64,000 bases of DNA from Spirochaetaceae bacterium UBA5556 (GCA_002425765.1 DIMW01000003.1:84840-148839); one strand, 5' to 3'. Shown: positions 52,101 to 61,340, counted from the stretch's first letter. Translations and numbers: made by a program. Notes: generated by a model from the letters alone, not told the origin.

Positions 52101-53177
52101 TCATAGATGGAACCCGGCGGAGGCCGATTCGCGGGCGCAGTAGATGGCGTAGGCATCCTGGTCGTAGGGGTAGTCCCAGGTGCCCTGGCGGTGCAGCAGC
52201 GTACCCCCAAAGCCGCTCTTGAAGCGGTAGAGACCGTAGAGGGGATGCTCGGGGTCGGGCCTGGGAGCGACGCCGAAGAGGTCGTAGCTGATGCAGCCGG
52301 CCTGCCTGGCCTTCTCCATCGCGGTCCACTGGAGTGCGTAGGGTGCTCTGAGGCTGCGCCCCTCATCGGAAGAGGCTCCGTAGAGATAGCTGGCCCTGTC
52401 GGCCGAAATGGAGAGGAACATGGCGGCCAGAGGCCTTGTCCCCTTTTCGGCGATGAGGAGTCTGGCTTCGGCGTCAGTCGAGCCATGGCCCATCAGGGCT
52501 TCGAAGTGGGCCTTTGCATGAAAGACGATGCCGTTGCGGCGGGCGGTCTGTTCGTAGAGTTTCATCCAGAGCCCAAGGTCGGCGGGTCCTCCGGCGCGTA
52601 CCGCGACGCCCCTTCGCGCCGCGAGAACGATGTTGTATCGGGTCTTGGGCTTCATTCTGGAAAGGATGCCGTCTTCTTTTCCCTTGAGGTTGACGATGAT
52701 GGTGTCGGGAGGGAGTATGTCGGAGGGAGCCTTGCGCAGTCCGACCTCGGCGACGCCCCAGTTCATCCTCAGTTCGCGCAGACGGGTTTCGGGCGGACCG
52801 AGCCAGAGGCCTCTCCGGTCGAAGCGGTTTTCTTCCACCGCGTAAGGGGAAACCCATGGGAGGTCCCAGCGTACGAAGATGCAGGATGGGCCGAGACGGG
52901 CGGCGAGCTCCGAGGAGAGCGCCGCGAGGTATTCACCCCTTCTTTCTCTGTCGGGGAGGGCCTCGGGGCCGAAGGGCGAATAGGCGACGCGTCTGCCTCC
53001 TCCGACGTCGCGGGTGAGCAGCAGGACATCGCCCGCAGGATGGCCGTCGGCTTCGAGATCGAAGGCCAAGGGAGTCCAGCCGAGGCGGCGCTTTACCCGG
53101 CTCCAGAATGTTGTCTGTTGAAGCAGCCGCGTGGTCATGAGATCGTTCACGGGCTTAAAAAGGACGCGGACGTCCAC
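52101..53177 (-). CDS. FemAB/FemX-like peptidyl transferase (GNAT fold)
   Basis: A 358-residue protein of the lipid II:amino-acid aminoacyltransferase/FemAB family, probably adding an amino acid to peptidoglycan precursors from aminoacyl-tRNA. The paired GNAT domains are visible: FVRWDLPWVSPYAVEENRF and NLKGKEDGILSRMKPKTRYNIVLAARRG, then the conserved SYLYGASSDEGRSLRAPYALQWTAMEKA and YDLFGVAP with YRFKSGFGG. The start is GTG 53177 behind ACGGAGA. Its placement beside tyrS may be accidental. Confidence 0.85.
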   Translation of the reverse strand: MDVRVLFKPVNDLMTTRLLQQTTFWSRVKRRLGWTPLAFDLEADGHPAGDVLLLTRDVGGGRRVAYSPFGPEALPDRERRGEYLAALSSELAARLGPSCIFVRWDLPWVSPYAVEENRFDRRGLWLGPPETRLRELRMNWGVAEVGLRKAPSDILPPDTIIVNLKGKEDGILSRMKPKTRYNIVLAARRGVAVRAGGPADLGLWMKLYEQTARRNGIVFHAKAHFEALMGHGSTDAEARLLIAEKGTRPLAAMFLSISADRASYLYGASSDEGRSLRAPYALQWTAMEKARQAGCISYDLFGVAPRPDPEHPLYGLYRFKSGFGGTLLHRQGTWDYPYDQDAYAIYCARESASAGFHL

Positions 53178-53333
53178 GGGGCGTCTCCGTAAGAAATGAG
53201 TAGATCCGGAGCCTAACGGTCTCCGGGCCTCATCTTAAAAGTACGATACATCGTGTCGGTCATCAAGGCGGCGACTCGGGTACGATGTCGATCGAAGCCG
53301 CGCCCAGGGCCGCGGCCGTCACCACCCGATGGC

Positions 53334-53429
53334 TCAGGCTATCGCGGGGCCAAGGATGACCGCCGAGACGATTATGACTATCAGTGTCGCGACGCCGAAA
53401 GCGATGAGCAATTTCAAGCTTGTTTTCAT
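53334..53429 (-). CDS. 31-residue single-helix membrane peptide
   Basis: A tiny ORF overlapping the GntR stop by 4 nt (ATGA). Basic start MKTSLK, then a continuous hydrophobic helix (LLIAFGVATLIVIIVSAVIL) and a short GPAIA end. Translational coupling to the repressor of an ABC operon makes it credible as a real last gene. It could modulate the transporter or be toxic-peptide-like, but nothing in the sequence decides. Confidence 0.5.
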   Translation of the reverse strand: MKTSLKLLIAFGVATLIVIIVSAVILGPAIA

Positions 53430-53815
53430 GACATTCCATCCTTTTTCTCGGTTGTGGAAGCGCTGAAGTCTCTCCACCGCGCCTCGATTTCCCCGACCGT
53501 GACCCCAAGGTCGGCCATAGACCTGAAGAACCTCGGCACTTCCTCGTCGAGGAAGCGTTTTCTCCTGAACTCGCGGACCCTCGTCGCGCCGGTTTCGGAG
53601 ACATAGTAGCCGGTGCCGCGTTCGACCTGGGCGACTCCGGAGTCCGCCAGGGACTGCAGGGCCCGCGCGGCCGTGTTGGGATTCACTTCGAGAGAAGACG
53701 CGAGATCCCTTGCCGACGGCAGGCGCGCGCCGGCGGGTATCCGTTCCGCGACGATATCGTTCTCCAGCAGTTCGGCTATCTGGCTGAATATCGGTTTCTG
53801 ATCACTGAACCTCAT
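53426..53815 (-). CDS. GntR-family regulator, YtrA type
   Basis: A 129-residue short GntR repressor. The winged helix covers residues about 5-72 (PIFSQIAELLENDIVAERIP, then LPSARDLASSLEVNPNTAARAL). Only a short helical C-terminal dimerisation segment follows, as in YtrA regulators that sense cell-envelope stress. ATG 53815 follows GGAGAAGGAAG and overlaps the permease gene by 14 nt. It should bind the TAGTGTA/TACACTA operator at the head of this operon and repress it. Confidence 0.9.
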   Translation of the reverse strand: MRFSDQKPIFSQIAELLENDIVAERIPAGARLPSARDLASSLEVNPNTAARALQSLADSGVAQVERGTGYYVSETGATRVREFRRKRFLDEEVPRFFRSMADLGVTVGEIEARWRDFSASTTEKKDGMS

Positions 53816-54602
53816 CGCGCGCTTCCTTCTCCGCGACGCGGAAGTAGCCGTAGGAAATAGCGAAGAGTGGTATGAGCGCATACCGCACGATCTGTACTAT
53901 CACGTCCATCGCGCGCTGGGCGCCGGTCGTGATAGTGCCCGAAAAGCTCATCTCGTTTTGGAAGGAGCCTGTAAAGGACAGAGGAAGTCCCTGGATCCTC
54001 CTGATCAACAACATCCCGACAAGAAGGAGTCCCATACCGGCAAGCGCATAGGCGACGCTTACCCCCACCGTTTTGATGAAGGCTCTTTTTCTGAACGCAG
54101 CCGAGCCGGCGGCGAAGACGAGGGCTCCCGTGGCGTAATTGATCCATCCGTCGAATCCGGCCGAGAGCGGATTCCATATCCGTCCGCCCGGGCCGCCGGC
54201 GATCAGTTCGACGAGCGAGAGGAGCGCCGAAAGCGCCGACGCCGCCGCAGCGGCGACGAGCGGATATAGGATCGTGTAAAAAATCAGGGCGGCCGTATAT
54301 TTTTCCAGGCTCGTGGCGGGAAGGAGAATCCATTCGGTGCCCGCGCGCCCGTCGTGCATACCCTTGAAGGCGGCCGCGGCGAGCAGGAATCCGGCGATGC
54401 TTATGATGACCGCCCAGGACTGTCCGTTCGAGTCGTTCATCATGGCTCGTCTAGTTGCGATGATGGTAAGCAGATTTAGCCCCGCCAGAATTCCGGCGCC
54501 TATGCCGAAGGCCGGCAGGTCTTCCAGGGCGCGATTCTTCGCGAGGAGGACGACCCGCGCCGGGCTGAAGGGTTGTGCCAGTGTTTCTTTCGTCATTTTC
54601 AT
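53802..54602 (-). CDS. ABC transporter membrane protein of the YtrA-type operon
   Basis: A 266-residue protein with six hydrophobic segments (GIGAGILAGLNLLTIIA, WAVIISIAGFLLAAAAF, YTAALIFYTILYPLVAAAAAS and others) and no binding-protein-dependent EAA loop, the ABC-2 exporter style. Its start overlaps the ATPase stop (ATGA) and its end overlaps the GntR start. It forms the channel for the ATPase at 54.6-55.5 kb. Substrate unknown; relatives are often linked to antibiotic or envelope stress. Confidence 0.82.
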   Translation of the reverse strand: MKMTKETLAQPFSPARVVLLAKNRALEDLPAFGIGAGILAGLNLLTIIATRRAMMNDSNGQSWAVIISIAGFLLAAAAFKGMHDGRAGTEWILLPATSLEKYTAALIFYTILYPLVAAAAASALSALLSLVELIAGGPGGRIWNPLSAGFDGWINYATGALVFAAGSAAFRKRAFIKTVGVSVAYALAGMGLLLVGMLLIRRIQGLPLSFTGSFQNEMSFSGTITTGAQRAMDVIVQIVRYALIPLFAISYGYFRVAEKEARDEVQ

Positions 54603-55507
54603 TGTGCCTCCTCCTTTTCGCTGTACTCCCTCATGGCCGCGCCCGCCGGATCGAGCTGGGGCAGCGGTTCTCCCTTGAGCGCTGTTTCAAGGCGTTCGGG
54701 CACAGTGATGGCCGCGTTGAAGACGAGTTCGAGGTCGGCGGCCTGGACATCGCTGGCGTCGGAACCCTGGCTGAGCTCAATAAGGGCCGAGTACCCGACT
54801 CTGTCTTTTTCTGCGTAGACGACATCGGGGCCCAGCTCACCGACATGGACTGAACCCAGTCTCTCTGCCATGAGGTCCGAACCGAGCCGGAAGAGTATCT
54901 TTCCCCCATGGACAATCACCGCGGGGTCGATCACCCGTTCGAGGTCGCGTACCTGATGCGTGGATACGATGACGATCCGGTCGGGATCGACCGACTGGGC
55001 GAGGGCCCGCCTGAACTGGGACTTAGAGGGAATGTCGAGTCCGTTTGTCGGCTCGTCCAGGAGGACGAGCCGGGCGCCGCTCGCCAGCGCCGCGGCGAGG
55101 GTAAATTTCTTGCGCTGGCCGTAGGAATACCTGGTAAGCAGCTTATCCTCATCCAGTGCGAACTCACGCGATAAGGCCGCGAAGCGCTCACGGTCGAATG
55201 CGGGGCGGAAGACGGCATAGCGGTCGAGCCATGCCCTCGGCTTCACCGCGGGCACCCAGGGGTCCTCGGGGACGAAGATCGTATCGGCGAGGAAGGAGGC
55301 TTTTTTGCGCCAGGGTTCCTCCCCGAAGACGTGGATTGTCCCGGACTGAGGACAAAGGGCGCCGGCGAGAAGCTTCAGGAGGCTCGTCTTTCCGGCTCCG
55401 TTCAGGCCAAGAAGCCCGTAGGCCGTTCCTGGCTCGAGCTTCAGATCGAGGCCCTCGAAGAGCGGCCTCTTACCATACCCGAACGTCATGGATTCGATGT
55501 GTATCAT
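54599..55507 (-). CDS. ABC transporter ATP-binding protein of the YtrA-type operon
   Basis: A 302-residue ATPase: Walker A GLNGAGKTS, signature YSYGQRKKFTLAAAL, Walker B ARLVLLDEPTNGLD, H-loop STHQVRD. The signature lacks the usual LSGGQ form (YSYGQ), a common variant in YtrB-like exporters. The C-terminal 90 residues are a divergent extension. First gene of the operon. Confidence 0.92.
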   Translation of the reverse strand: MIHIESMTFGYGKRPLFEGLDLKLEPGTAYGLLGLNGAGKTSLLKLLAGALCPQSGTIHVFGEEPWRKKASFLADTIFVPEDPWVPAVKPRAWLDRYAVFRPAFDRERFAALSREFALDEDKLLTRYSYGQRKKFTLAAALASGARLVLLDEPTNGLDIPSKSQFRRALAQSVDPDRIVIVSTHQVRDLERVIDPAVIVHGGKILFRLGSDLMAERLGSVHVGELGPDVVYAEKDRVGYSALIELSQGSDASDVQAADLELVFNAAITVPERLETALKGEPLPQLDPAGAAMREYSEKEEAQ

Positions 55508-55517
55508 GCTACACTCC

Positions 55518-55566
55518 TAGTGTATTAGTTATATATTACACTAATGTTATTGTACATTTTTGTCAA
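55518..55566 (-). promoter_or_regulatory. Promoter and YtrA-type operator of the ABC operon
   Basis: On the minus strand TTGACA (55566-55561) is followed at 17 nt by TAGTGT. TAGTGTA (55518-55524 on the plus strand) and TACACTA (55537-55543) form a perfect 7-bp inverted repeat with a 12-nt spacer. It spans the -10 and start region, just upstream of the ATPase gene. This matches how short GntR/YtrA repressors usually sit on their own promoters. Confidence 0.7.
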
Positions 55567-55759
55567 GGGTTTTTGGAAAAAATATTCGGACGAGGGAAGA
55601 CCGGCATGTCACAAAGTCGGCCGCAAGATAAAGAAGTCGCGGACGAATCAATGGAAATCGCCGTCGATGACGCTCGTGTGCCTTCCAATAAGGGATTATC
55701 GTCGCGACGGCGGCGCGGCGCGCCTATACCGCCTCTCTGTTGGGGCTACGTCGCGCGGC

Positions 55760-56995
55760 TCACTTCACCGTCACCCAGCGCAGCACCTCTTTCAGCTTGG
55801 GCCGCTTGCCCGTCATCAGGATGCCCACGCGGAAAATCTTGGCCGCCAGGATTGCCGTACCCGCCACGGCCGCGACGAGGAGCGCGATGCAGAGGGCCAA
55901 CTGCCAGACCGGGGGAGAGGAGACGAGGACGCGGGCGAGCATGACGATGGGACTCGTGAGCGGGAAGAGAGAGAGTACCACCACCAGCGTGGAGTCCGGG
56001 TTGGATACGAGGGTGCTGATCATGACGAGGGGCACGATGAGGAACATGATGAGAGGCCAGGCCATCTGTCCAAGATGCTGTTCGTCCTCGCTGGCAGCTC
56101 CCAGGGCCGCGTAGGCGGAGGAATAGAGGAAGAATCCGAGAATGAAGAAGACGACGAGCCAGACCAGATTCTCGACCGAAATGCCCGCGGGCACCGAGAG
56201 TCCCAGAAGAGGTCCCACGAATTGCTTGAGGAGGAAGGCCATGGATACCCATACCGCATACTGAAGAAGACCGGCTAGGCCAAGGCCGAGTATCTTGCCG
56301 AACAGGAGGTCCCGGCTCTTCACGCTGGAGAGCATGATCTCCACGGTCTTGGATGTCTTTTCGGTGACGACCGAGCGGCCGATCATCTGTCCGTAGAGCA
56401 GGACGGTCATGTAGATGAGCATGATGAAGACGAGCACCGTCATGAGCGCTTCGACGAAAGAGTCGCTGCCGCGCGCCTCTTCCGCGCCACCCTTGTCGAG
56501 CTTGATGACCTCGAAGGAAGGCGGGGAGAGGACTTTGGCGACCAGCGCCGGGTCGATGCCGCTTTCCACGATGCGGGTCTCACGCGCCGCCGCCTCGAGC
56601 ACTGCCGAGGCCGAGCTGTAGAGCGCGATCTCCGCGCCGCTCTTCGAGTACCAGACGGCCTTGCCGCCATCTGGCCACCCAGGCTCGATGGAGAGGAAGG
56701 CTATCCGGGAACCATCTTGTACCGAGGCTTTGGCGGCCGCGGCATCGTCGACCCGCTCCACCTCGATGTCCATGCCTGAAAAGGCGGCCGCGAGGGCCTG
56801 TTCCACCGCGGGGGGCGCGCCATAGAGGGCGAGAGGCTTGCCGGATGCCACGGAGCCCGGCGACTGGGCCAGGAGCGCGGGCAGGACGGTGATGGCAAAG
56901 ATGAGAAAAGGCCCCAGGATGGTGAGGATGACAAAGGTCTTGTTCGCGGCGGCCAGCCTGAACTCATGGCGGATCACATGTTTAAGCCTGGACAT
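55760..56995 (-). CDS. ABC-2 type exporter permease (NatB-like)
   Basis: A 411-residue membrane protein with an N-terminal helix (FVILTILGPFLIFAITVLPALL), a large extracytoplasmic region (about 45-190) and five further helices near the C-terminus (LLQYAVWVSMAFLLKQF, LVWLVVFFILGFFLYSSAYAALG). This is the NatB/YhfP exporter layout. ATG 56995 overlaps the ATPase gene by 14 nt. Relatives export sodium ions or small molecules. Confidence 0.88.
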   Translation of the reverse strand: MSRLKHVIRHEFRLAAANKTFVILTILGPFLIFAITVLPALLAQSPGSVASGKPLALYGAPPAVEQALAAAFSGMDIEVERVDDAAAAKASVQDGSRIAFLSIEPGWPDGGKAVWYSKSGAEIALYSSASAVLEAAARETRIVESGIDPALVAKVLSPPSFEVIKLDKGGAEEARGSDSFVEALMTVLVFIMLIYMTVLLYGQMIGRSVVTEKTSKTVEIMLSSVKSRDLLFGKILGLGLAGLLQYAVWVSMAFLLKQFVGPLLGLSVPAGISVENLVWLVVFFILGFFLYSSAYAALGAASEDEQHLGQMAWPLIMFLIVPLVMISTLVSNPDSTLVVVLSLFPLTSPIVMLARVLVSSPPVWQLALCIALLVAAVAGTAILAAKIFRVGILMTGKRPKLKEVLRWVTVK

Positions 56996-57893
56996 TCTGC
57001 GCCTCCTCCCCGCCGACGATGCGGATGAATATCTTGTGCAGCGAGGGCGCCACCGTCTCGAAGCGCCGCACCTTGAGCCGGCCGGCGATGGCCCTGAAGA
57101 GGAGGTCCGCGTCGGCGCCATCCTTCAACTCGACTTCGATCCAGCGCGGATAGGACACCACCGACTCGACAAAATCGAGGCCCGCCACGAAGGAGGCGTC
57201 CCCGTCGAACTCTAGTTGGACGGCGTTGTGGCCATACCGGGTCTTGATGTCCGCCATGGAGCCGTAGACCACTTCCTTTCCCTTGTCGATGAGGAGGATC
57301 CGCTCGCAGATTTTCTCGGCATGTTCCATGATATGGGTGGAGAAGAGGACAGTCACCCCCTTCTGCTTGAGTTCGACCATGACGGCCAGGAGCTCGTCCT
57401 GCGCCAGGGGATCGAGGCCCGAGAAGGGCTCGTCGAAGAGCACTACTGAGGGGTTGTGGGCGATCGCGCCGATAAATTGCGCCTTCTGCGCCATACCCTT
57501 GGAGAGTTCCTGCACCTTGCGGAGCTTCCATTCGGAGAGCCCGAAGCGCTCGAGCCACGCGTCGATGGAGGGGCGGTAGTCGGCGGGCTTGGCACCTTTG
57601 ATGGCGGCGAGGTACTCGAGGACCTCGCCCAGCTTCGCCTTCCTGTACAGGCCCCGCTCCTCGGGAAGATAGCCGATCCGATCCTTGTCGGCCTCCGAGA
57701 GTGGTTCTCCGTCGAAACGAATCGTGCCGGAATCCGGGGCGATGATGTTCATTATCATGCGTATCATAGTCGACTTGCCCGCCCCGTTGGGGCCGATCAG
57801 GCCGAAGATCTCTCCCCGTCTGGCTTCGAAGGAAAGACCCGCGACCGCCTGTACGTTCGAGTAGGCTTTGTAGACATTCTCGACCGTTATCAT
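56982..57893 (-). CDS. ABC exporter ATP-binding protein (NatA-like)
   Basis: A 303-residue ATPase: Walker A GPNGAGKST, a signature region with the unusual ELSKGMAQKAQ in place of LSGGQ, Walker B SVVLFDEPFSGLDP, H-loop STHIMEHAEK. LSKGM-type signatures are typical of NatA-like exporters. The C-terminal DUF4162-like extension ends GGEEAQNVQA. ATG 57893 follows AAAGGAGG. It forms a two-gene unit with the downstream permease. Confidence 0.93.
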   Translation of the reverse strand: MITVENVYKAYSNVQAVAGLSFEARRGEIFGLIGPNGAGKSTMIRMIMNIIAPDSGTIRFDGEPLSEADKDRIGYLPEERGLYRKAKLGEVLEYLAAIKGAKPADYRPSIDAWLERFGLSEWKLRKVQELSKGMAQKAQFIGAIAHNPSVVLFDEPFSGLDPLAQDELLAVMVELKQKGVTVLFSTHIMEHAEKICERILLIDKGKEVVYGSMADIKTRYGHNAVQLEFDGDASFVAGLDFVESVVSYPRWIEVELKDGADADLLFRAIAGRLKVRRFETVAPSLHKIFIRIVGGEEAQNVQA

Positions 57894-57973
57894 AAGGCCC
57901 CCTCCTTTATCGATACACAATGTACCAGTGGCGCCCCCAGGGGTCAACACAGCGGGTAAGGACAGGACATTAT

Positions 57974-58135
57974 ATGCTCAGGGATATCGGCAGAGTGAGA
58001 TTGGCCGTATTGAAGCGGGAGGCGCCCTATGTGCTGATCGAGACGAACAAAGAAAAAGTCCTTATCGGACTGGGGCGGGAGCAAAATCAGGAACTCTATA
58101 ACCGGATACTTGAGAGAAAAGCCTCGTATAGGTGA
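57974..58135 (+). pseudogene. Possible remnant of a bacterial PH-domain protein
   Basis: A 53-codon frame whose product (VRLAVLKREAPYVLIETNKE, then LIGLGREQNQELYNRILERK) looks like the last strands and helix of a bacterial PH domain such as those in DUF5808/bPH proteins. The N-terminal part and membrane helices are missing. AAGGACAGGA precedes the ATG. It overlaps the convergent CPBP gene by 74 nt. It may be a broken relative of the PH-like gene at 59.4 kb. Confidence 0.4.
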
Positions 58136-58814
58136 GCGATGAGTTCTGCATTGCGAAAATGTTGTATATTCCGTGGACAAGGACCAGCAGCCACAGTCTT
58201 TTTGTCGTCAGATAGAGCAGGCACATCAGAATACCAAAGAACAAATGCCCCACAAGAACCGAAGGAGTGATATCAAAATGCACGAACGAAAAAAGAAGTG
58301 AGGAGAGAAGAATCGTTGCGATATCCCGAATATTCGGCCTGGTACGAATAATTCCATCAAACCTTGCTAAGGTAATGAATTGATTCATGGGAAGATAGCG
58401 GAAAGTTAATTCCTCAATAAAAGCAAAAAGAAAAAAGGTAATCGAATAGAAAACAATATCGATAGGTCTATTGTTGACAAACGGCAGGCTGGATTTCCTC
58501 AAAGGGAGCATTATCAAAAAAATAATAATGGCTGCAAGAACAAGATTCCCGACACCTCTCCTTTTTTCGTCAATGGAAGTTTCCCGGATCCGGAGATAGT
58601 AAAAAATTGTTATTTCAAGACATGCAAGTAGAAATAATGCAGATAAGAAGAACTCCCTTTGTCCAGTCAGATCGCGGACATGATTGAGGATCAGCGTCAA
58701 TAAAAGGCAGATTACTATTCCCCAGCTGCAGCGGACAAATGGTTTTGCCCATAGACTGTGTACATGCAGCAGGATGAATAGAAGAACAAGGATGAGGGCG
58801 AAGATAATACTCAA
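58062..58814 (-). CDS. CPBP-family intramembrane metalloprotease
   Basis: A 250-residue protein of about seven helices from the CPBP (Abi/CAAX-protease-like) family. The three diagnostic motifs are present: EELTFRYLPMNQF (catalytic Glu-Glu and Arg), LLFSFVHFD (His) and LVHGIYNIF (His/Asn). Members process prenylated or hydrophobic peptides or act as bacteriocin immunity proteins. It is separated from the main CPBP operon by a hypothetical gene on the other strand. Confidence 0.88.
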   Translation of the reverse strand: MSIIFALILVLLFILLHVHSLWAKPFVRCSWGIVICLLLTLILNHVRDLTGQREFFLSALFLLACLEITIFYYLRIRETSIDEKRRGVGNLVLAAIIIFLIMLPLRKSSLPFVNNRPIDIVFYSITFFLFAFIEELTFRYLPMNQFITLARFDGIIRTRPNIRDIATILLSSLLFSFVHFDITPSVLVGHLFFGILMCLLYLTTKRLWLLVLVHGIYNIFAMQNSSLTYTRLFSQVSGYRVPDFAPAPVR

Positions 58815-58935
58815 ACCATTTCTCCTGACATCATAATACCGGCCAGAAAAGACACAAAGCGTTTCATAACGACCCTGAGTATTATAAAATTATTTTGACT
58901 CTACGCTACCATCTTTGACGACAAGCGAGAACTTT

Positions 58936-59313
58936 ATGGTATGTATGATTCTTGCATATCTTCTCGATCTTATTCTCCTGTATGCGATGGTCAATGTTGT
59001 GCCCCTAGTCCTTGCCCTCATAAAAAAGAAGGATCTTGCAACCTTCTATCACGACAACATAAATTTATTACTGCTGCCCGGCCTCGCCTTCGTGGTTTGC
59101 CTTCTCGGTCACAGTTTATTCACTAAAGAAGCGGGACTCTCTTTACATGTCTATATAGTGTGGACTCCCTGGGGTATTTGTCTCATCGATGTGGTCAACG
59201 CGATCCGCTATCTGTTCAGGAAGGGAGCGCATGTTCCGGTGGAGAACGCGATCGCCGACCGGCTCGAGAAGTGGTGGAGGCGCCATTCGGGGAAATCGAG
59301 AGAGAACAAATAA
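58936..59313 (+). CDS. Hypothetical membrane protein
   Basis: About 125 residues with three hydrophobic helices (MILAYLLDLILLYAMVNVVPLVLALI, LLLPGLAFVVCLLGHSLF, VYIVWTPWGICLIDVVNAI) and a basic C-terminal tail. A TTG 21 nt upstream is an alternative start; neither has a good ribosome-binding site. I do not recognise the family. It is divergent from the first CPBP gene and lies within the membrane-peptidase cluster. Confidence 0.55.
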   Translation: MVCMILAYLLDLILLYAMVNVVPLVLALIKKKDLATFYHDNINLLLLPGLAFVVCLLGHSLFTKEAGLSLHVYIVWTPWGICLIDVVNAIRYLFRKGAHVPVENAIADRLEKWWRRHSGKSRENK

Positions 59314-59396
59314 TTCCTCTGACGGAGAAGAGGCCCTCCTCATAAAGGGAGCCCTCTCCATGCGCTGGACGATGTCGTGAAAGCAGTTTTTTCTTC

Positions 59397-59870
59397 TTAT
59401 GTTATAGAGACTTCCGGATGTTCCCGCTGCATCATAGTCAGGAATTCCCTCATGTTGTAGGCATCGGTGGGGAAATAATAGTTGCCGGTAGTTCTTGTCT
59501 CTATGATCAAAAGCCGAACAAAGCCCACTTCCTTGAGCCGGAGTATGTCCTCAATCGCCACCACTGTTCTTTTCCTGAAGAGCGAAGTGATCGAAATCGA
59601 ATCCGGGCTGACATCTATCGAGCAGGCAACGTAGGTGTAGATGCATAAGGCCCCGGCCAGCGCACCAAAAATCAGCAGGATGTAAAAGGGAGTATTATGG
59701 CCGCTGCTGGGGAGCAAAAAGATCGTAATGGCGAAAATAATGCCAAGGACTCCGGTGATACCATAGATGACATGTGGCCGGACATGTCCCTCTTCAGTTT
59801 TTCGACTTGATGTCCTCTCTATGAGAAAGATCAACAACACAACACCAAGGAAGGCTGCAATCACCGTCAT
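59397..59870 (-). CDS. Membrane protein with bacterial PH-like domain
   Basis: A 157-residue protein with three helices in the first half (VIAAFLGVVLLIFLIER, VIYGITGVLGIIFAITIFLL, PFYILLIFGALAGALCIYTYV). A cytoplasmic bacterial PH-like domain follows (DVSPDSISITSLFRKRTVVA, then LLIIETRTTGNYYFPTDAYN and FLTMMQREHP). It is the last gene of the CPBP operon. Confidence 0.7.
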   Translation of the reverse strand: MTVIAAFLGVVLLIFLIERTSSRKTEEGHVRPHVIYGITGVLGIIFAITIFLLPSSGHNTPFYILLIFGALAGALCIYTYVACSIDVSPDSISITSLFRKRTVVAIEDILRLKEVGFVRLLIIETRTTGNYYFPTDAYNMREFLTMMQREHPEVSIT

Positions 59871-59943
59871 ATATGACCTCTATATTGCACTTTATTGCCA
59901 GTGCTCGTTTCGCTGCTGGCCCCCTCAAGCCCTGCGGTTTCTC

Positions 59944-60657
59944 TCACGAAGTCGTGATTATATCTATCAGGCAATGCAAAAAAATAGGGTACACAGGATT
60001 TTTCATCGATCGTTTTACCCATAACAGTATCAACGAAATAATAAAGCGCCCCACAAGCGATGGAATACTGTAGGCGCCTACCATGTGTGCAACAGAGAAA
60101 AGAATCGATATCACGATTGCCCGGATTGTACTGTCTTTGATGATCTTCGCCGATGCCAGCATATCGTCGAGATAATATCGGAATGACATCTCTTCGTTTA
60201 CCGCGGCGACTACAAACAGCGGGATCATGTTCGTCAGTATTGTCCGTTTCTCTTTGAAATAGAGGATCGAAATGAGCCCTGCGCCGATATAGCAAGCAAT
60301 TATAAGCAGGTACAGGACTATCGCCAGGGTGGAGGGTTTTGTAAAGGCGAATAGCTTTTTCCCCTTATAGAATCTTGTATATTCGGCGACGAGCGCGGCG
60401 ATGCCGCCGATCACGCCGAGTATTGAGGGCAGGAGCGCCGTAAATGTATATCGCTGCGGAATGGGACCAAACAGGGCAACGAGGAAGACAGAAAAAAAGA
60501 TGACAGAGGTGAGCAGCGCAATGGCTTTTACCACCATCGCCAGGGTGCCTGTCTTTTTGAAGAGCGCGAAGAAGACGACCACACAGACTATCTGAAAAGC
60601 CGCGACCGGGTACGACAATAAGCCGTTCATACTACCCTCCGACGATTGAGATGTCAT
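59944..60657 (-). CDS. CPBP-family intramembrane metalloprotease
   Basis: A 237-residue multi-helix protein with NEEMSFRYYLDDML (Glu-Glu-x-x-x-Arg), ILFSVAHMVGA and a C-terminal HCLIDI in place of the usual HxxxN. The last motif has Asp where Asn is typical. Its start overlaps the upstream CPBP gene (ATGA). It is divergent from the other three copies, so these are not recent duplicates. Confidence 0.85.
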   Translation of the reverse strand: MTSQSSEGSMNGLLSYPVAAFQIVCVVVFFALFKKTGTLAMVVKAIALLTSVIFFSVFLVALFGPIPQRYTFTALLPSILGVIGGIAALVAEYTRFYKGKKLFAFTKPSTLAIVLYLLIIACYIGAGLISILYFKEKRTILTNMIPLFVVAAVNEEMSFRYYLDDMLASAKIIKDSTIRAIVISILFSVAHMVGAYSIPSLVGRFIISLILLWVKRSMKNPVYPIFLHCLIDIITTS

Positions 60658-61340
60658 CTCAAAAGATAGGTCATCAGATTGTACGCACTATGGATAAACC
60701 ATGGTATGCCAAGTTTTCCCGTCGTCATATACTGTCTGGCGGTACAGCAGAACATCGACATAAGAAATACACCGATTAAGGAGAGAATATCGGACGCGCG
60801 CGGCATTTCTGTCATGTGGCCTAAGGTAAATATCGCGGAAACAATGACAAAGCCGAGCATGCGGCGCTTCAAAGCCATACTGTCGGGGAAGAAAGTCTTG
60901 TAGATATAGCCTCTGAAAACGGCCTCTTCCAGCAGGGGGACCCAAAGACCATAGAGAAGGATTCTGTATATTTCAGAGATGTCTTTATGCCCTCTTAAAG
61001 CGAGAAGGTTGAGTATTATCATCAGTCCCAGGGAGTCCAAGGTTATGGCCAGGCTTTTCTTCTTTTTCATCCCGTCGTCGAGCGAGAGGACAGACGATAC
61101 AGTCATGGCGACGATGGCCGTCGCAAACAACAGTAGGGCCGCGACATAATAGCTCTTTTCCAGAAGAACCTGAATACTGAACAGCGATATGTCTCCGACT
61201 CCCAGAAGAATACATGAGAAAATAACCACGTAGATTTTCTTCTGCTTTTTCCCTTGTTTTTCGTTCTTTTTGATTCGGAGAAAGGGGAAGAGCACGATGG
61301 AGGTCCCCAAGACTGTTATAGCTATGGCTCCGGCAATCAT
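60654..61340 (-). CDS. CPBP-family intramembrane metalloprotease
   Basis: A 228-residue protein with LLEEAVFRGYIYKTFF, FTLGHMTEMPR and a C-terminal WFIHSAYNLMTYLL, all three CPBP motifs intact. ATG 61340 has only a weak AGGGA site; upstream in-frame starts run into the DUF3267 gene. Coupled to the downstream CPBP gene. Confidence 0.87.
   Translation of the reverse strand: MIAGAIAITVLGTSIVLFPFLRIKKNEKQGKKQKKIYVVIFSCILLGVGDISLFSIQVLLEKSYYVAALLLFATAIVAMTVSSVLSLDDGMKKKKSLAITLDSLGLMIILNLLALRGHKDISEIYRILLYGLWVPLLEEAVFRGYIYKTFFPDSMALKRRMLGFVIVSAIFTLGHMTEMPRASDILSLIGVFLMSMFCCTARQYMTTGKLGIPWFIHSAYNLMTYLLR

Noticed and set aside
52107..53192. 361-codon plus-strand frame opposite the FemX-like gene
   Set aside because: Gly/Val-rich shadow. 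The minus-strand product has clear FemAB motifs.
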